A program made the translations under genes and the position numbers. Source: Prosapia bicincta (taxonomy: Eukaryota > Arthropoda > Insecta > Hemiptera > Cercopidae). Taken from it: a DNA stretch of 64,000 nucleotides. Within the stretch, counting starts at the first letter, position 1. The number at the start of each line of letters is the position of its first letter. The stretch is from assembly GCA_036971475.1 (NCBI GenBank), contig JBAIZL010000008.1, positions 11,691,788 through 11,755,787 of the forward strand, given 5' to 3'. A model generated the notes under the pieces. The model was not told where the DNA came from. It ran no database searches and saw nothing but the letters and a program-made list of their open reading frames with translations. This document shows, in pieces, positions 1 to 14,104 of the stretch.

Positions 1-329
1 CTCACAGCGTGCTTGGCCAACTCGCCGGGAAGGAGAAGCCTGACGGCAGTCTGGATCTCCCTGGAGGTGATTGTTGAACGCTTATTGTAGTGGGCGAGGC
101 GAGACGCTTCGGCGGCGATGCGCTCGAATATGTCGTTTACAAAGCTGTTCATGATGCTCATGGCCTTGGACGAAACGCCAGTGTCGGGGTGGACCTGCTT
201 CAGTACCTTGTATATGTAGATAGCGTAAGATTCCTTCCTCTTGCGCTTCTTTTTCTTATCTCCCTTGGTGATGTTCTTCTGGGCCTTGCCGGCCTTCTTC
301 ACTGCTTTACCGCTGGCTTTTGGAGGCAT
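1..329 (-). CDS. H2B: Histone H2B, C-terminus cut by window edge
   Basis: Core histone that dimerises with H2A in the nucleosome. The start codon is at 329 on the minus strand. The first 109 codons are present; the last 13 residues and the stop lie left of the window. In the part that is present the product is identical to the complete copies. Divergent from H2A, 217 bp between start codons. Confidence 0.96.
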   Translation of the reverse strand, partial: MPPKASGKAVKKAGKAQKNITKGDKKKKRKRKESYAIYIYKVLKQVHPDTGVSSKAMSIMNSFVNDIFERIAAEASRLAHYNKRSTITSREIQTAVRLLLPGELAKHAV

Positions 330-921
<592 letters not shown>

Positions 922-941
922 GTCGGTAATTTCTTACCGAC
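922..941 (+). other. Second hairpin directly after the H2A stop (unit 1)
   Basis: GTCGGTAATTTCTTACCGAC begins at the base after TAA: a perfect 8-bp stem with a TTTC loop, 9 nt before the histone stem-loop. No function is known to me. Confidence 0.75.
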
Positions 942-950
942 GAACAAAAC

Positions 951-966
951 GGTCCTTTTAAGGGCC
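951..966 (+). terminator. Histone 3' stem-loop, H2A unit 1
   Basis: GGTCCTTTTAAGGGCC fits the 16-nt stem-loop bound by SLBP. One stem pair is G-U. It lies 29 nt past the stop codon. Confidence 0.93.
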
Positions 967-1063
967 ATTATATATACATTAAACTTTTCGTCCTGTTCGG
1001 CGTTATCCATACCCTGCCAGTAGCCAACACAACGATATCGCTTCAGAGGCTCAGGCTGAAACA

Positions 1064-1094
<31 letters not shown>

Positions 1095-1256
1095 ATTATA
1101 AGCACTTGCGTTTTACACTCTGCCGTTCGGTGCTGACTGACCGAGTAGCAAGTTCGATACTCTGTTTGTCAAAAAAAAAAAAAAAAAAAAAACGTCGAAT
1201 ACACGAGGAAAAATTATACACGTACATAAAATAAATATATATATATAAATAAATAA

Positions 1257-1337
<81 letters not shown>

Positions 1338-1487
1338 GCCAAGTTAACGGTGTGCGCTGTAACGCGCGATATACTCTTCCATCCAGTCTGTTGGAAAGAG
1401 GGCCGATTGCGGGAAGTGCTACAATACATCCCTGGTTTGAGATCACAAACGCCAGCAACAGACCGAACGGAAAGAGATATCTTTGGC
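967..1487. repeat. H2A-H1 spacer with microsatellites (also 7389-7909, 12861-13381, 18333-18853)
   Basis: Holds (AT)n at about 1062-1086, 22 A at 1171-1192 and a long AT-rich (AT)n/(AAAT)n stretch to 1335. The tracts have the same length in all four units. No gene seen. Confidence 0.85.
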
Positions 1488-1503
1488 GGTCCTGATAAGG
1501 ACC
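1488..1503 (-). terminator. Histone 3' stem-loop, H1 unit 1
   Basis: Reads GGTCCTTATCAGGACC on the coding strand: a perfect 6-bp stem with a TATC loop. It lies 45 nt past the H1 stop. Confidence 0.93.
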
Positions 1504-1548
1504 ATTGCTCTTGGACAACACACCGGTCTCGCGGAGAGTAGTTGTCTC

Positions 1549-2136
1549 CTACTTTTTCTTTGGCGCAGCCTTCTTGGCCGATTTGGGCTTCTTCACCGCA
1601 GCCTTTTTCGGTTTCGGAGTCTTCGGCTTTTTGGTAGGCGGCTTGGCTGTCCTCTTCGCCTTTGAAGGTGTTTTTGGCTTTGCGCTGGACGCCTTCTTCT
1701 TCTCGGCGGCGGGCTTTTTGGCAGCCGCTGTCTTCTTTTTGGGAGCGCTCTTCGAAGCGACAGCCTTCTTTTCTTTCGGCTGTTTGGCGGGAGCCTTTTT
1801 TACGGCGGACGTTTTCCCTTCGCCGGAGAGCTTGAACGATCCGGACGCGCCTTTCCCTTTCGGCTGTACCAGAGCGCCGGAAGCGACTGCCGCTTTCAAA
1901 TACTTCTTGATGAAAGGGGCGAACTTTTCTGAGTCGACCTTGTAGTTTGCGGCGATGTACTTCTTGATCGCTTGCAGAGAAGAACCACCGCGTTCCTTCA
2001 GACTCTTGATAGCGGCGTTCACCATGTCCGCAGTAGGAGGATGGGCCGGCTTCACCCTGGGCTTCTTGCTGGCCGCCGCTTTCGCCTTTTTCGGGCTGGC
2101 CGCCGGGGCTGGAACGTTTGTAGCTGTATCTGCCAT
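1549..2136 (-). CDS. H1: Histone H1 (unit 1; insertion 24 bp upstream of start)
   Basis: A 195-residue linker histone that binds the nucleosome dyad and linker DNA. The N-tail (1-31) is rich in Ala, Pro and Lys and has an SPKK motif at 14-17. The winged-helix globular domain (about 32-105) runs from [20 protein letters not shown] through [12 protein letters not shown] to [18 protein letters not shown]. The C-tail (106-195) is Lys/Ala/Pro-rich with several TPK/TPS sites. The reading frame is undamaged and identical to the other copies. Its context is not: a 950-bp insertion begins at 2161 and moves the TATA-like GTATAAG to about 1011 bp upstream of the start codon, against 61 bp in the other units. 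Expression may be impaired (inference). Confidence 0.97.
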   Translation of the reverse strand: MADTATNVPAPAASPKKAKAAASKKPRVKPAHPPTADMVNAAIKSLKERGGSSLQAIKKYIAANYKVDSEKFAPFIKKYLKAAVASGALVQPKGKGASGSFKLSGEGKTSAVKKAPAKQPKEKKAVASKSAPKKKTAAAKKPAAEKKKASSAKPKTPSKAKRTAKPPTKKPKTPKPKKAAVKKPKSAKKAAPKKK

Positions 2137-2160
2137 AGTAGATTTGGTTGCTACGGCGAA

Positions 2161-2342
2161 GTCAGTCAGTCAGTCATAGAAAGGAAGGGGTTTGGAGACC
2201 CCTATGGATCTGCAGCATCTGCTTACGCAATGGCTGCTTGTATGATTGTGTGGGAGGGACTGTTTTTGTGAGGGACTGGTATTTTGAAGGGACGTTATAC
2301 GATTTTTCTAAGAGGAAAGAGGGAGAGTATGACTGACTGACT

Positions 2343-2407
<65 letters not shown>

Positions 2408-3110
2408 TGGGCATCCAGGCATTGCCTAACTGTGAACTAACCTTAAAGCTAAATATGACATACTTAATCTAGCATGTGGGACTTATCAACTAACATGATA
2501 AACCTTAAAGCTAAATATGACTTGCTTAAATCTAACGTGTGGGACTTATCAACTAACATGACAAACCTTAAAGCTAAATATGACTTTATCTAACATGTAG
2601 GACTTATCAACTAACATGATAAACCTTAAAGCTAAATATGACTTACTTGAATCTAACATGTGGGACTTATCAACTAACATGACAAACCTTAAGCTAAATA
2701 TGACTTTATCTAACATGTAGGACTTATCAACTAACATGATAAACCTTAAAGCTAAATATGACTTACTTAAATCTAACATGTGGGACTTATCAACTAACAA
2801 GACAAACCTTAAGCTAAATGACTTACTTAAATCTACACGTAGGACTTATCAGCTAACATGATTAACCTTAGGCTAAATATGACATACTTAATCCGACTAA
2901 TATGACATCGTTTATTTAAAACTAACGTGGCTTTCTTAAACTAACATGACATTTAACTTTGATAACAAACTTCTGCTTACGCAGTGGTGGCTTAGAATTT
3001 AACAGGAAGTACTTATTCTATCTTAGACTAACATGTGCGACTTATGACATAAGTTTTTCTTAAAACTAACATGGTTTCTTAACTAACATGAACTAACATG
3101 CTACGGCGAA
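2161..3110. mobile_element. 950-bp insertion between H1 and its promoter, with 12-bp target duplication
   Basis: Absent from units 2 to 4, which give the empty site. TGCTACGGCGAA occurs on both sides (2149-2160 and 3099-3110) and once in the empty site, so it is a direct target-site duplication. Inside are: CAGTCAGTCAGTCAT at 2163-2177, inverted at 2329-2343; 63 T at 2344-2406; and a minisatellite at about 2440-2900. CTGCTTACGCARTGG occurs near both ends (about 2219 and 2973). There is no open reading frame suggestive of a transposase or reverse transcriptase, so it is non-autonomous. Class uncertain. Confidence 0.85.
2440..2900. repeat. Minisatellite inside the insertion, alternating spacing of about 57 and 63 bp
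   Basis: Seven to eight copies built on ACCTTAAAGCTAAATATGAC and GGACTTATCAACTAACATGA. The shorter copies lack a few bases after ATGACTT. Confidence 0.85.
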
Positions 3111-3160
3111 TTTTTAAAAGTCGTTGCCTAACCAAACGCTAAGGACCTTATACAGAACGA
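3111..3160 (-). promoter_or_regulatory. H1 promoter, displaced by the insertion (unit 1)
   Basis: GTATAAG (minus strand, 3147-3153) is the best TATA candidate for H1. The 950-bp insertion now separates it from the H1 start codon. Confidence 0.5.
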
Positions 3161-4667
3161 TGTGAAACAGGACTTTATTTTATTTCGTTTTATGTCGGAA
3201 TGGTTAACGGTCCGTTTTCTGGCCGTATACGGCGATAAATAAAGCACTTAAGCGATATTACTTCGGTCAGAAGTGTTTAGAAAACGTTGCGCTTCAATTA
3301 AAACACGCTCCGGTAACTTGAATTGCAGTCGCGGCCGCCGTACGGCACGGCGTAATCGTGCGTGGTTTTCGGTCGTCAACGACACCGTTTACGTTCGGAC
3401 GTCGATCCGTCTCCGGTATGGCATGCACCGGGAATCGGTATATCGCGTTGCGAAGCAGACACTTGTAGCCGCAAAATCCGGTGCCGTTCGGTTCGACATA
3501 AGGTCTGCAAGTATTAGAAAATTATGTTCGAAGTTGGAGTTCGGCAAAACTCGTGCTAAGAATCCTAGCGGATAGCGGCCTCCTAATAATCTGCAGTATC
3601 TTAAACGTGATGCGTATTTTAACGTATTTGACGAAATATACCGTCCGACAAGCGCTAAAAAGAGCAATTCACTTCGTTATCGTTACAACTTTACAGCCAG
3701 ACCTCTCCTTCCGGCGTGTGTTTATAAATATCTACCCATAACCGGCAAAGGCCTGTGCTCGTTCGACCTAAATGCATTAACATTCGTCTAACGTCGTTGG
3801 TTTTTACGTCCGTTACAGGGGAAATTGCATGTTTGTCTGCCAACATAATTTTATACAAAAAATAATATTGAAAAAACAAAAAAAAAAAAAACAAATATAT
3901 ATAAATCCGTAAGATATGAGAGTAATTGAAAGAGCCGCTACGTTATGAAGTGACATACGAACGTGTACGTAGCGGGAAATATATAATTCCTAGAAACCAA
4001 CTTATATATTATTAGGTAGTAATCAGAAAACAATCATAAATAAATAAAATGTGTCTGTGAGAACTACCAACACGAACGTGTAGCATTCAACGAATGATGT
4101 CGTTATAGTAGTAAGCTACGCCTAGCGACCGATCATCACGAGGTGTTGTGCGACCGATGATCACCGTAATTCCATATCTTTTATCAACGTATATCTTTTT
4201 ATCTACTATAACTACGTAATGACATGCAAACACTAACAAACTACCTTGTTGTAAGCCACATATAGACCTGTAAGGAGTGTGCGTGCAAGTAATAGTAATC
4301 TGGAAACTGGAAGAGTAAAATTTATGAAAAGTGACAAATAAAACGTGTGGGTACTAAATTTTGAGCCGCATATATAATAATAATTTCACATACTTTAATA
4401 ATATTTTTAATATTAATTAATAATAATTACAATTCAGAAAAATATACGTAACCTAGGTCGAGTGGCAAGCAAGTTCAATTAATCGTATACACAGTTTGCT
4501 ATTTATTATTATAAACAATTAATAAATAACTCGTCGCTGACGAGCAACTCCGTGTTATATATAGCTCACAAGTCGTATAACTACATAGCTAGCGACGGAA
4601 CGAAAAAAAAAAAACAGAAAAAAAAGAAGAAAACTCGCAATAAAACGAAATAGACAAGATAATTCGT
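3161..4667. other. Long H1-H4 spacer (also 8633-10139, 14105-15611, 19577-21083)
   Basis: About 1.5 kb in each unit. The H1-proximal half to about 3730 is rich in CpG and unlike the AT-rich half near H4. A free-standing TATAAATA sits at 3723-3730. Open frames of 60-100 codons exist but have no recognisable product. I see no 5S rRNA, tRNA or snRNA in it. Confidence 0.7.
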
Positions 4668-4683
4668 GGCCCTGAAAAGGGCC
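4668..4683 (-). terminator. Histone 3' stem-loop, H4 unit 1
   Basis: Reads GGCCCTTTTCAGGGCC on the coding strand, the textbook form. Confidence 0.95.
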
Positions 4684-4738
4684 TTTTGTTACCGACACAA
4701 GTAGTGTGTAGCAGGCGACGTAGAGAAGGCCGTGCTGC

Positions 4739-5702
<964 letters not shown>

Positions 5703-5745
5703 ACGCTTATCGGCTATGAAGACGGTTTTGTAACGAAACACCAAC

Positions 5746-5761
5746 GGCCCTTCTTAGGGCC
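5746..5761 (+). terminator. Histone 3' stem-loop, H3 unit 1
   Basis: GGCCCTTCTTAGGGCC, perfect 6-bp stem. Confidence 0.95.
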
Positions 5762-5892
5762 AATACAGGATATTATAATTCATTCTGCCGTCGGCTGTTG
5801 TGAATTTTGTACAACACCTTTGTCCTCTACCATATCGGCCCGCCTGGCCGTGAGTTACTTTTTATTTATATCTTTATTATTACTATATATAC

Positions 5893-5945
<53 letters not shown>

Positions 5946-6340
5946 CTTATACGACTCACAATATTACAAGTTCGTCAGACATGATGGACGGGGAAGAAGG
6001 AGAAAAAATTGTTATTAATTAAGGCATTCTTTTTCTTAACCCCCACCCCACCCCCTCTCCCTACATACCCATATAATAATATAGTGTGTTTTAATAAATA
6101 TTTTCGGCTACAAAGATAGGCTGCGTCCGCAGTGTGTGGTGTGTTCATAAAATATTAAATCACATCAACCTACCTACCCAAGGGGTACGTACGCACACTT
6201 GAACAAAGTTAAAACGTGGTATAACATACATATATGTAAACGGGTCAAAGTTCAAATAAATTGAACGTTAATCTAAAGTTTATTGCAAACACCCACCGAG
6301 ACACAGCCACTTTGTAACTGAATATATGAACGTGTTTATT
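5762..6340. other. H3-H2B spacer (also 11234-11812, 16706-17284)
   Basis: Contains 35 T at 5906-5940 after an (AT)n run and a C-rich stretch at about 6040-6061. No gene seen. Confidence 0.7.
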
Positions 6341-6356
6341 GGCCCTTAGAAGGGCC
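6341..6356 (-). terminator. Histone 3' stem-loop, H2B unit 2
   Basis: Reads GGCCCTTCTAAGGGCC on the coding strand. AATAAA follows with no gap (6335-6340, minus strand). Confidence 0.95.
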
Positions 6357-6379
6357 GATTATTACAGACGACGGACGCT

Positions 6380-6751
6380 TTACTTAGAGCTGGTGTACTT
6401 AGTAACCGCCTTAGTACCTTCGCTCACAGCGTGCTTGGCCAACTCGCCGGGAAGGAGAAGCCTGACGGCAGTCTGGATCTCCCTGGAGGTGATTGTTGAA
6501 CGCTTATTGTAGTGGGCGAGGCGAGACGCTTCGGCGGCGATGCGCTCGAATATGTCGTTTACAAAGCTGTTCATGATGCTCATGGCCTTGGACGAAACGC
6601 CAGTGTCGGGGTGGACCTGCTTCAGTACCTTGTATATGTAGATAGCGTAAGATTCCTTCCTCTTGCGCTTCTTTTTCTTATCTCCCTTGGTGATGTTCTT
6701 CTGGGCCTTGCCGGCCTTCTTCACTGCTTTACCGCTGGCTTTTGGAGGCAT
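6380..6751 (-). CDS. H2B: Histone H2B (unit 2, complete)
   Basis: A 123-residue core histone. The basic tail (residues 1-33) opens [19 protein letters not shown] and has a KKKKRKRK run near 25-32. The histone fold follows, with [17 protein letters not shown] and [20 protein letters not shown]. The C-terminal helix ends AVTKYTSSK and includes the conserved ubiquitylation lysine. Length and sequence are those of insect canonical H2B; no intron. It shares a 217-bp promoter with H2A. The 3' stem-loop is 24 nt past the stop, and an AATAAA directly follows it on the coding strand. Confidence 0.98.
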   Translation of the reverse strand: MPPKASGKAVKKAGKAQKNITKGDKKKKRKRKESYAIYIYKVLKQVHPDTGVSSKAMSIMNSFVNDIFERIAAEASRLAHYNKRSTITSREIQTAVRLLLPGELAKHAVSEGTKAVTKYTSSK

Positions 6752-7343
<592 letters not shown>

Positions 7344-7363
7344 GTCGGTAATTTCTTACCGAC
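7344..7363 (+). other. Second hairpin after the H2A stop (unit 2)
   Basis: Identical 20-nt inverted repeat at the same offset. Confidence 0.75.
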
Positions 7364-7372
7364 GAACAAAAC

Positions 7373-7388
7373 GGTCCTTTTAAGGGCC
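7373..7388 (+). terminator. Histone 3' stem-loop, H2A unit 2
   Basis: Same GGTCCTTTTAAGGGCC as unit 1. Confidence 0.93.
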
Positions 7389-7485
7389 ATTATATATACA
7401 TTAAACTTTTCGTCCTGTTCGGCGTTATCCATACCCTGCCAGTAGCCAACACAACGATATCGCTTCAGAGGCTCAGGCTGAAACA

Positions 7486-7516
<31 letters not shown>

Positions 7517-7678
7517 ATTATAAGCACTTGCGTTTTACACTCTGCCGTTCGGTGCTGACTGACCGAGTAGCAAGTTCGATACTCTGTTTGTCAAAAAAAA
7601 AAAAAAAAAAAAAACGTCGAATACACGAGGAAAAATTATACACGTACATAAAATAAATATATATATATAAATAAATAA

Positions 7679-7759
<81 letters not shown>

Positions 7760-7909
7760 GCCAAGTTAACGGTGTGCGCTGTAACGCGCGATATACTCTT
7801 CCATCCAGTCTGTTGGAAAGAGGGCCGATTGCGGGAAGTGCTACAATACATCCCTGGTTTGAGATCACAAACGCCAGCAACAGACCGAACGGAAAGAGAT
7901 ATCTTTGGC

Positions 7910-7925
7910 GGTCCTGATAAGGACC
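7910..7925 (-). terminator. Histone 3' stem-loop, H1 unit 2
   Basis: Same GGTCCTTATCAGGACC. Confidence 0.93.
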
Positions 7926-7970
7926 ATTGCTCTTGGACAACACACCGGTCTCGCGGAGAGTAGTTGTCTC

Positions 7971-8558
7971 CTACTTTTTCTTTGGCGCAGCCTTCTTGGC
8001 CGATTTGGGCTTCTTCACCGCAGCCTTTTTCGGTTTCGGAGTCTTCGGCTTTTTGGTAGGCGGCTTGGCTGTCCTCTTCGCCTTTGAAGGTGTTTTTGGC
8101 TTTGCGCTGGACGCCTTCTTCTTCTCGGCGGCGGGCTTTTTGGCAGCCGCTGTCTTCTTTTTGGGAGCGCTCTTCGAAGCGACAGCCTTCTTTTCTTTCG
8201 GCTGTTTGGCGGGAGCCTTTTTTACGGCGGACGTTTTCCCTTCGCCGGAGAGCTTGAACGATCCGGACGCGCCTTTCCCTTTCGGCTGTACCAGAGCGCC
8301 GGAAGCGACTGCCGCTTTCAAATACTTCTTGATGAAAGGGGCGAACTTTTCTGAGTCGACCTTGTAGTTTGCGGCGATGTACTTCTTGATCGCTTGCAGA
8401 GAAGAACCACCGCGTTCCTTCAGACTCTTGATAGCGGCGTTCACCATGTCCGCAGTAGGAGGATGGGCCGGCTTCACCCTGGGCTTCTTGCTGGCCGCCG
8501 CTTTCGCCTTTTTCGGGCTGGCCGCCGGGGCTGGAACGTTTGTAGCTGTATCTGCCAT
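7971..8558 (-). CDS. H1: Histone H1 (unit 2)
   Basis: Same 195-residue protein as unit 1, here with its native upstream region. A TATA-like GTATAAG (minus strand) lies at 8619-8625. The stem-loop is 45 nt past the stop. A 323-codon open frame on the same strand overlaps the whole gene in another frame and is a by-product of its composition. Confidence 0.98.
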   Translation of the reverse strand: MADTATNVPAPAASPKKAKAAASKKPRVKPAHPPTADMVNAAIKSLKERGGSSLQAIKKYIAANYKVDSEKFAPFIKKYLKAAVASGALVQPKGKGASGSFKLSGEGKTSAVKKAPAKQPKEKKAVASKSAPKKKTAAAKKPAAEKKKASSAKPKTPSKAKRTAKPPTKKPKTPKPKKAAVKKPKSAKKAAPKKK

Positions 8559-8632
8559 AGTAGATTTGGTTGCTACGGCGAATTTTTAAAAGTCGTTGCC
8601 TAACCAAACGCTAAGGACCTTATACAGAACGA
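8559..8632 (-). promoter_or_regulatory. H1 promoter (unit 2)
   Basis: GTATAAG on the minus strand at 8619-8625 begins 61 bp before the start codon. A second AT-rich candidate, TTTTAAAAA, lies only about 25-34 bp before it, which is close for a TATA box. Confidence 0.5.
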
Positions 8633-10139
8633 TGTGAAACAGGACTTTATTTTATTTCGTTTTATGTCGGAATGGTTAACGGTCCGTTTTCTGGCCGTAT
8701 ACGGCGATAAATAAAGCACTTAAGCGATATTACTTCGGTCAGAAGTGTTTAGAAAACGTTGCGCTTCAATTAAAACACGCTCCGGTAACTTGAATTGCAG
8801 TCGCGGCCGCCGTACGGCACGGCGTAATCGTGCGTGGTTTTCGGTCGTCAACGACACCGTTTACGTTCGGACGTCGATCCGTCTCCGGTATGGCATGCAC
8901 CGGGAATCGGTATATCGCGTTGCGAAGCAGACACTTGTAGCCGCAAAATCCGGTGCCGTTCGGTTCGACATAAGGTCTGCAAGTATTAGAAAATTATGTT
9001 CGAAGTTGGAGTTCGGCAAAACTCGTGCTAAGAATCCTAGCGGATAGCGGCCTCCTAATAATCTGCAGTATCTTAAACGTGATGCGTATTTTAACGTATT
9101 TGACGAAATATACCGTCCGACAAGCGCTAAAAAGAGCAATTCACTTCGTTATCGTTACAACTTTACAGCCAGACCTCTCCTTCCGGCGTGTGTTTATAAA
9201 TATCTACCCATAACCGGCAAAGGCCTGTGCTCGTTCGACCTAAATGCATTAACATTCGTCTAACGTCGTTGGTTTTTACGTCCGTTACAGGGGAAATTGC
9301 ATGTTTGTCTGCCAACATAATTTTATACAAAAAATAATATTGAAAAAACAAAAAAAAAAAAAACAAATATATATAAATCCGTAAGATATGAGAGTAATTG
9401 AAAGAGCCGCTACGTTATGAAGTGACATACGAACGTGTACGTAGCGGGAAATATATAATTCCTAGAAACCAACTTATATATTATTAGGTAGTAATCAGAA
9501 AACAATCATAAATAAATAAAATGTGTCTGTGAGAACTACCAACACGAACGTGTAGCATTCAACGAATGATGTCGTTATAGTAGTAAGCTACGCCTAGCGA
9601 CCGATCATCACGAGGTGTTGTGCGACCGATGATCACCGTAATTCCATATCTTTTATCAACGTATATCTTTTTATCTACTATAACTACGTAATGACATGCA
9701 AACACTAACAAACTACCTTGTTGTAAGCCACATATAGACCTGTAAGGAGTGTGCGTGCAAGTAATAGTAATCTGGAAACTGGAAGAGTAAAATTTATGAA
9801 AAGTGACAAATAAAACGTGTGGGTACTAAATTTTGAGCCGCATATATAATAATAATTTCACATACTTTAATAATATTTTTAATATTAATTAATAATAATT
9901 ACAATTCAGAAAAATATACGTAACCTAGGTCGAGTGGCAAGCAAGTTCAATTAATCGTATACACAGTTTGCTATTTATTATTATAAACAATTAATAAATA
10001 ACTCGTCGCTGACGAGCAACTCCGTGTTATATATAGCTCACAAGTCGTATAACTACATAGCTAGCGACGGAACGAAAAAAAAAAAACAGAAAAAAAAGAA
10101 GAAAACTCGCAATAAAACGAAATAGACAAGATAATTCGT

Positions 10140-10155
10140 GGCCCTGAAAAGGGCC
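10140..10155 (-). terminator. Histone 3' stem-loop, H4 unit 2
   Basis: Same GGCCCTTTTCAGGGCC. Confidence 0.95.
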
Positions 10156-10210
10156 TTTTGTTACCGACACAAGTAGTGTGTAGCAGGCGACGTAGAGAAG
10201 GCCGTGCTGC

Positions 10211-11174
<964 letters not shown>

Positions 11175-11217
11175 ACGCTTATCGGCTATGAAGACGGTTT
11201 TGTAACGAAACACCAAC

Positions 11218-11233
11218 GGCCCTTCTTAGGGCC
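11218..11233 (+). terminator. Histone 3' stem-loop, H3 unit 2
   Basis: Same GGCCCTTCTTAGGGCC. Confidence 0.95.
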
Positions 11234-11364
11234 AATACAGGATATTATAATTCATTCTGCCGTCGGCTGTTGTGAATTTTGTACAACACCTTTGTCCTCT
11301 ACCATATCGGCCCGCCTGGCCGTGAGTTACTTTTTATTTATATCTTTATTATTACTATATATAC

Positions 11365-11417
<53 letters not shown>

Positions 11418-11812
11418 CTTATACGACTCACAATATTACAAGTTCGTCAGACATGATGGACGGGGAAGAAGGAGAAAAAATTGTTATTAATTAAGGCATT
11501 CTTTTTCTTAACCCCCACCCCACCCCCTCTCCCTACATACCCATATAATAATATAGTGTGTTTTAATAAATATTTTCGGCTACAAAGATAGGCTGCGTCC
11601 GCAGTGTGTGGTGTGTTCATAAAATATTAAATCACATCAACCTACCTACCCAAGGGGTACGTACGCACACTTGAACAAAGTTAAAACGTGGTATAACATA
11701 CATATATGTAAACGGGTCAAAGTTCAAATAAATTGAACGTTAATCTAAAGTTTATTGCAAACACCCACCGAGACACAGCCACTTTGTAACTGAATATATG
11801 AACGTGTTTATT

Positions 11813-11828
11813 GGCCCTTAGAAGGGCC
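11813..11828 (-). terminator. Histone 3' stem-loop, H2B unit 3
   Basis: Same GGCCCTTCTAAGGGCC with AATAAA adjoining. Confidence 0.95.
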
Positions 11829-11851
11829 GATTATTACAGACGACGGACGCT

Positions 11852-12223
11852 TTACTTAGAGCTGGTGTACTTAGTAACCGCCTTAGTACCTTCGCTCACA
11901 GCGTGCTTGGCCAACTCGCCGGGAAGGAGAAGCCTGACGGCAGTCTGGATCTCCCTGGAGGTGATTGTTGAACGCTTATTGTAGTGGGCGAGGCGAGACG
12001 CTTCGGCGGCGATGCGCTCGAATATGTCGTTTACAAAGCTGTTCATGATGCTCATGGCCTTGGACGAAACGCCAGTGTCGGGGTGGACCTGCTTCAGTAC
12101 CTTGTATATGTAGATAGCGTAAGATTCCTTCCTCTTGCGCTTCTTTTTCTTATCTCCCTTGGTGATGTTCTTCTGGGCCTTGCCGGCCTTCTTCACTGCT
12201 TTACCGCTGGCTTTTGGAGGCAT
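11852..12223 (-). CDS. H2B: Histone H2B (unit 3)
   Basis: Same 123-residue product as the unit 2 copy, 5472 bp away, with the same promoter, stem-loop and following AATAAA. Confidence 0.98.
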   Translation of the reverse strand: MPPKASGKAVKKAGKAQKNITKGDKKKKRKRKESYAIYIYKVLKQVHPDTGVSSKAMSIMNSFVNDIFERIAAEASRLAHYNKRSTITSREIQTAVRLLLPGELAKHAVSEGTKAVTKYTSSK

Positions 12224-12815
<592 letters not shown>

Positions 12816-12835
12816 GTCGGTAATTTCTTACCGAC
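12816..12835 (+). other. Second hairpin after the H2A stop (unit 3)
   Basis: Identical 20-nt inverted repeat at the same offset. Confidence 0.75.
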
Positions 12836-12844
12836 GAACAAAAC

Positions 12845-12860
12845 GGTCCTTTTAAGGGCC
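12845..12860 (+). terminator. Histone 3' stem-loop, H2A unit 3
   Basis: Same GGTCCTTTTAAGGGCC. Confidence 0.93.
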
Positions 12861-12957
12861 ATTATATATACATTAAACTTTTCGTCCTGTTCGGCGTTAT
12901 CCATACCCTGCCAGTAGCCAACACAACGATATCGCTTCAGAGGCTCAGGCTGAAACA

Positions 12958-12988
<31 letters not shown>

Positions 12989-13150
12989 ATTATAAGCACT
13001 TGCGTTTTACACTCTGCCGTTCGGTGCTGACTGACCGAGTAGCAAGTTCGATACTCTGTTTGTCAAAAAAAAAAAAAAAAAAAAAACGTCGAATACACGA
13101 GGAAAAATTATACACGTACATAAAATAAATATATATATATAAATAAATAA

Positions 13151-13231
<81 letters not shown>

Positions 13232-13381
13232 GCCAAGTTAACGGTGTGCGCTGTAACGCGCGATATACTCTTCCATCCAGTCTGTTGGAAAGAGGGCCGA
13301 TTGCGGGAAGTGCTACAATACATCCCTGGTTTGAGATCACAAACGCCAGCAACAGACCGAACGGAAAGAGATATCTTTGGC

Positions 13382-13397
13382 GGTCCTGATAAGGACC
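13382..13397 (-). terminator. Histone 3' stem-loop, H1 unit 3
   Basis: Same GGTCCTTATCAGGACC. Confidence 0.93.
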
Positions 13398-13442
13398 ATT
13401 GCTCTTGGACAACACACCGGTCTCGCGGAGAGTAGTTGTCTC

Positions 13443-14030
13443 CTACTTTTTCTTTGGCGCAGCCTTCTTGGCCGATTTGGGCTTCTTCACCGCAGCCTTT
13501 TTCGGTTTCGGAGTCTTCGGCTTTTTGGTAGGCGGCTTGGCTGTCCTCTTCGCCTTTGAAGGTGTTTTTGGCTTTGCGCTGGACGCCTTCTTCTTCTCGG
13601 CGGCGGGCTTTTTGGCAGCCGCTGTCTTCTTTTTGGGAGCGCTCTTCGAAGCGACAGCCTTCTTTTCTTTCGGCTGTTTGGCGGGAGCCTTTTTTACGGC
13701 GGACGTTTTCCCTTCGCCGGAGAGCTTGAACGATCCGGACGCGCCTTTCCCTTTCGGCTGTACCAGAGCGCCGGAAGCGACTGCCGCTTTCAAATACTTC
13801 TTGATGAAAGGGGCGAACTTTTCTGAGTCGACCTTGTAGTTTGCGGCGATGTACTTCTTGATCGCTTGCAGAGAAGAACCACCGCGTTCCTTCAGACTCT
13901 TGATAGCGGCGTTCACCATGTCCGCAGTAGGAGGATGGGCCGGCTTCACCCTGGGCTTCTTGCTGGCCGCCGCTTTCGCCTTTTTCGGGCTGGCCGCCGG
14001 GGCTGGAACGTTTGTAGCTGTATCTGCCAT
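13443..14030 (-). CDS. H1: Histone H1 (unit 3)
   Basis: Same 195-residue product and native upstream region as unit 2. Confidence 0.98.
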   Translation of the reverse strand: MADTATNVPAPAASPKKAKAAASKKPRVKPAHPPTADMVNAAIKSLKERGGSSLQAIKKYIAANYKVDSEKFAPFIKKYLKAAVASGALVQPKGKGASGSFKLSGEGKTSAVKKAPAKQPKEKKAVASKSAPKKKTAAAKKPAAEKKKASSAKPKTPSKAKRTAKPPTKKPKTPKPKKAAVKKPKSAKKAAPKKK

Positions 14031-14104
14031 AGTAGATTTGGTTGCTACGGCGAATTTTTAAAAGTCGTTGCCTAACCAAACGCTAAGGACCTTATACAGA
14101 ACGA
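14031..14104 (-). promoter_or_regulatory. H1 promoter (unit 3)
   Basis: Same as unit 2; GTATAAG at 14091-14097. Confidence 0.5.

Noticed and set aside
3273..3575. 100-codon Arg-rich frame in the H1-H4 spacer (repeated in each unit)
   Set aside because: No domain, no clear promoter or stem-loop. Its conservation is due to array homogenisation.
3111..4667. 5S rRNA or snRNA gene in the histone spacer
   Set aside because: Looked for because such genes are linked to histone arrays in some invertebrates; no matching sequence seen.
7636..8607. 323-codon open frame on the minus strand (also 13108-14079 and 18580-19551)
   Set aside because: It overlaps H1 in another frame on the same strand and runs into (AT)n as Tyr-Ile repeats. 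It is a by-product of H1 composition; unit 1 loses its start through the insertion.
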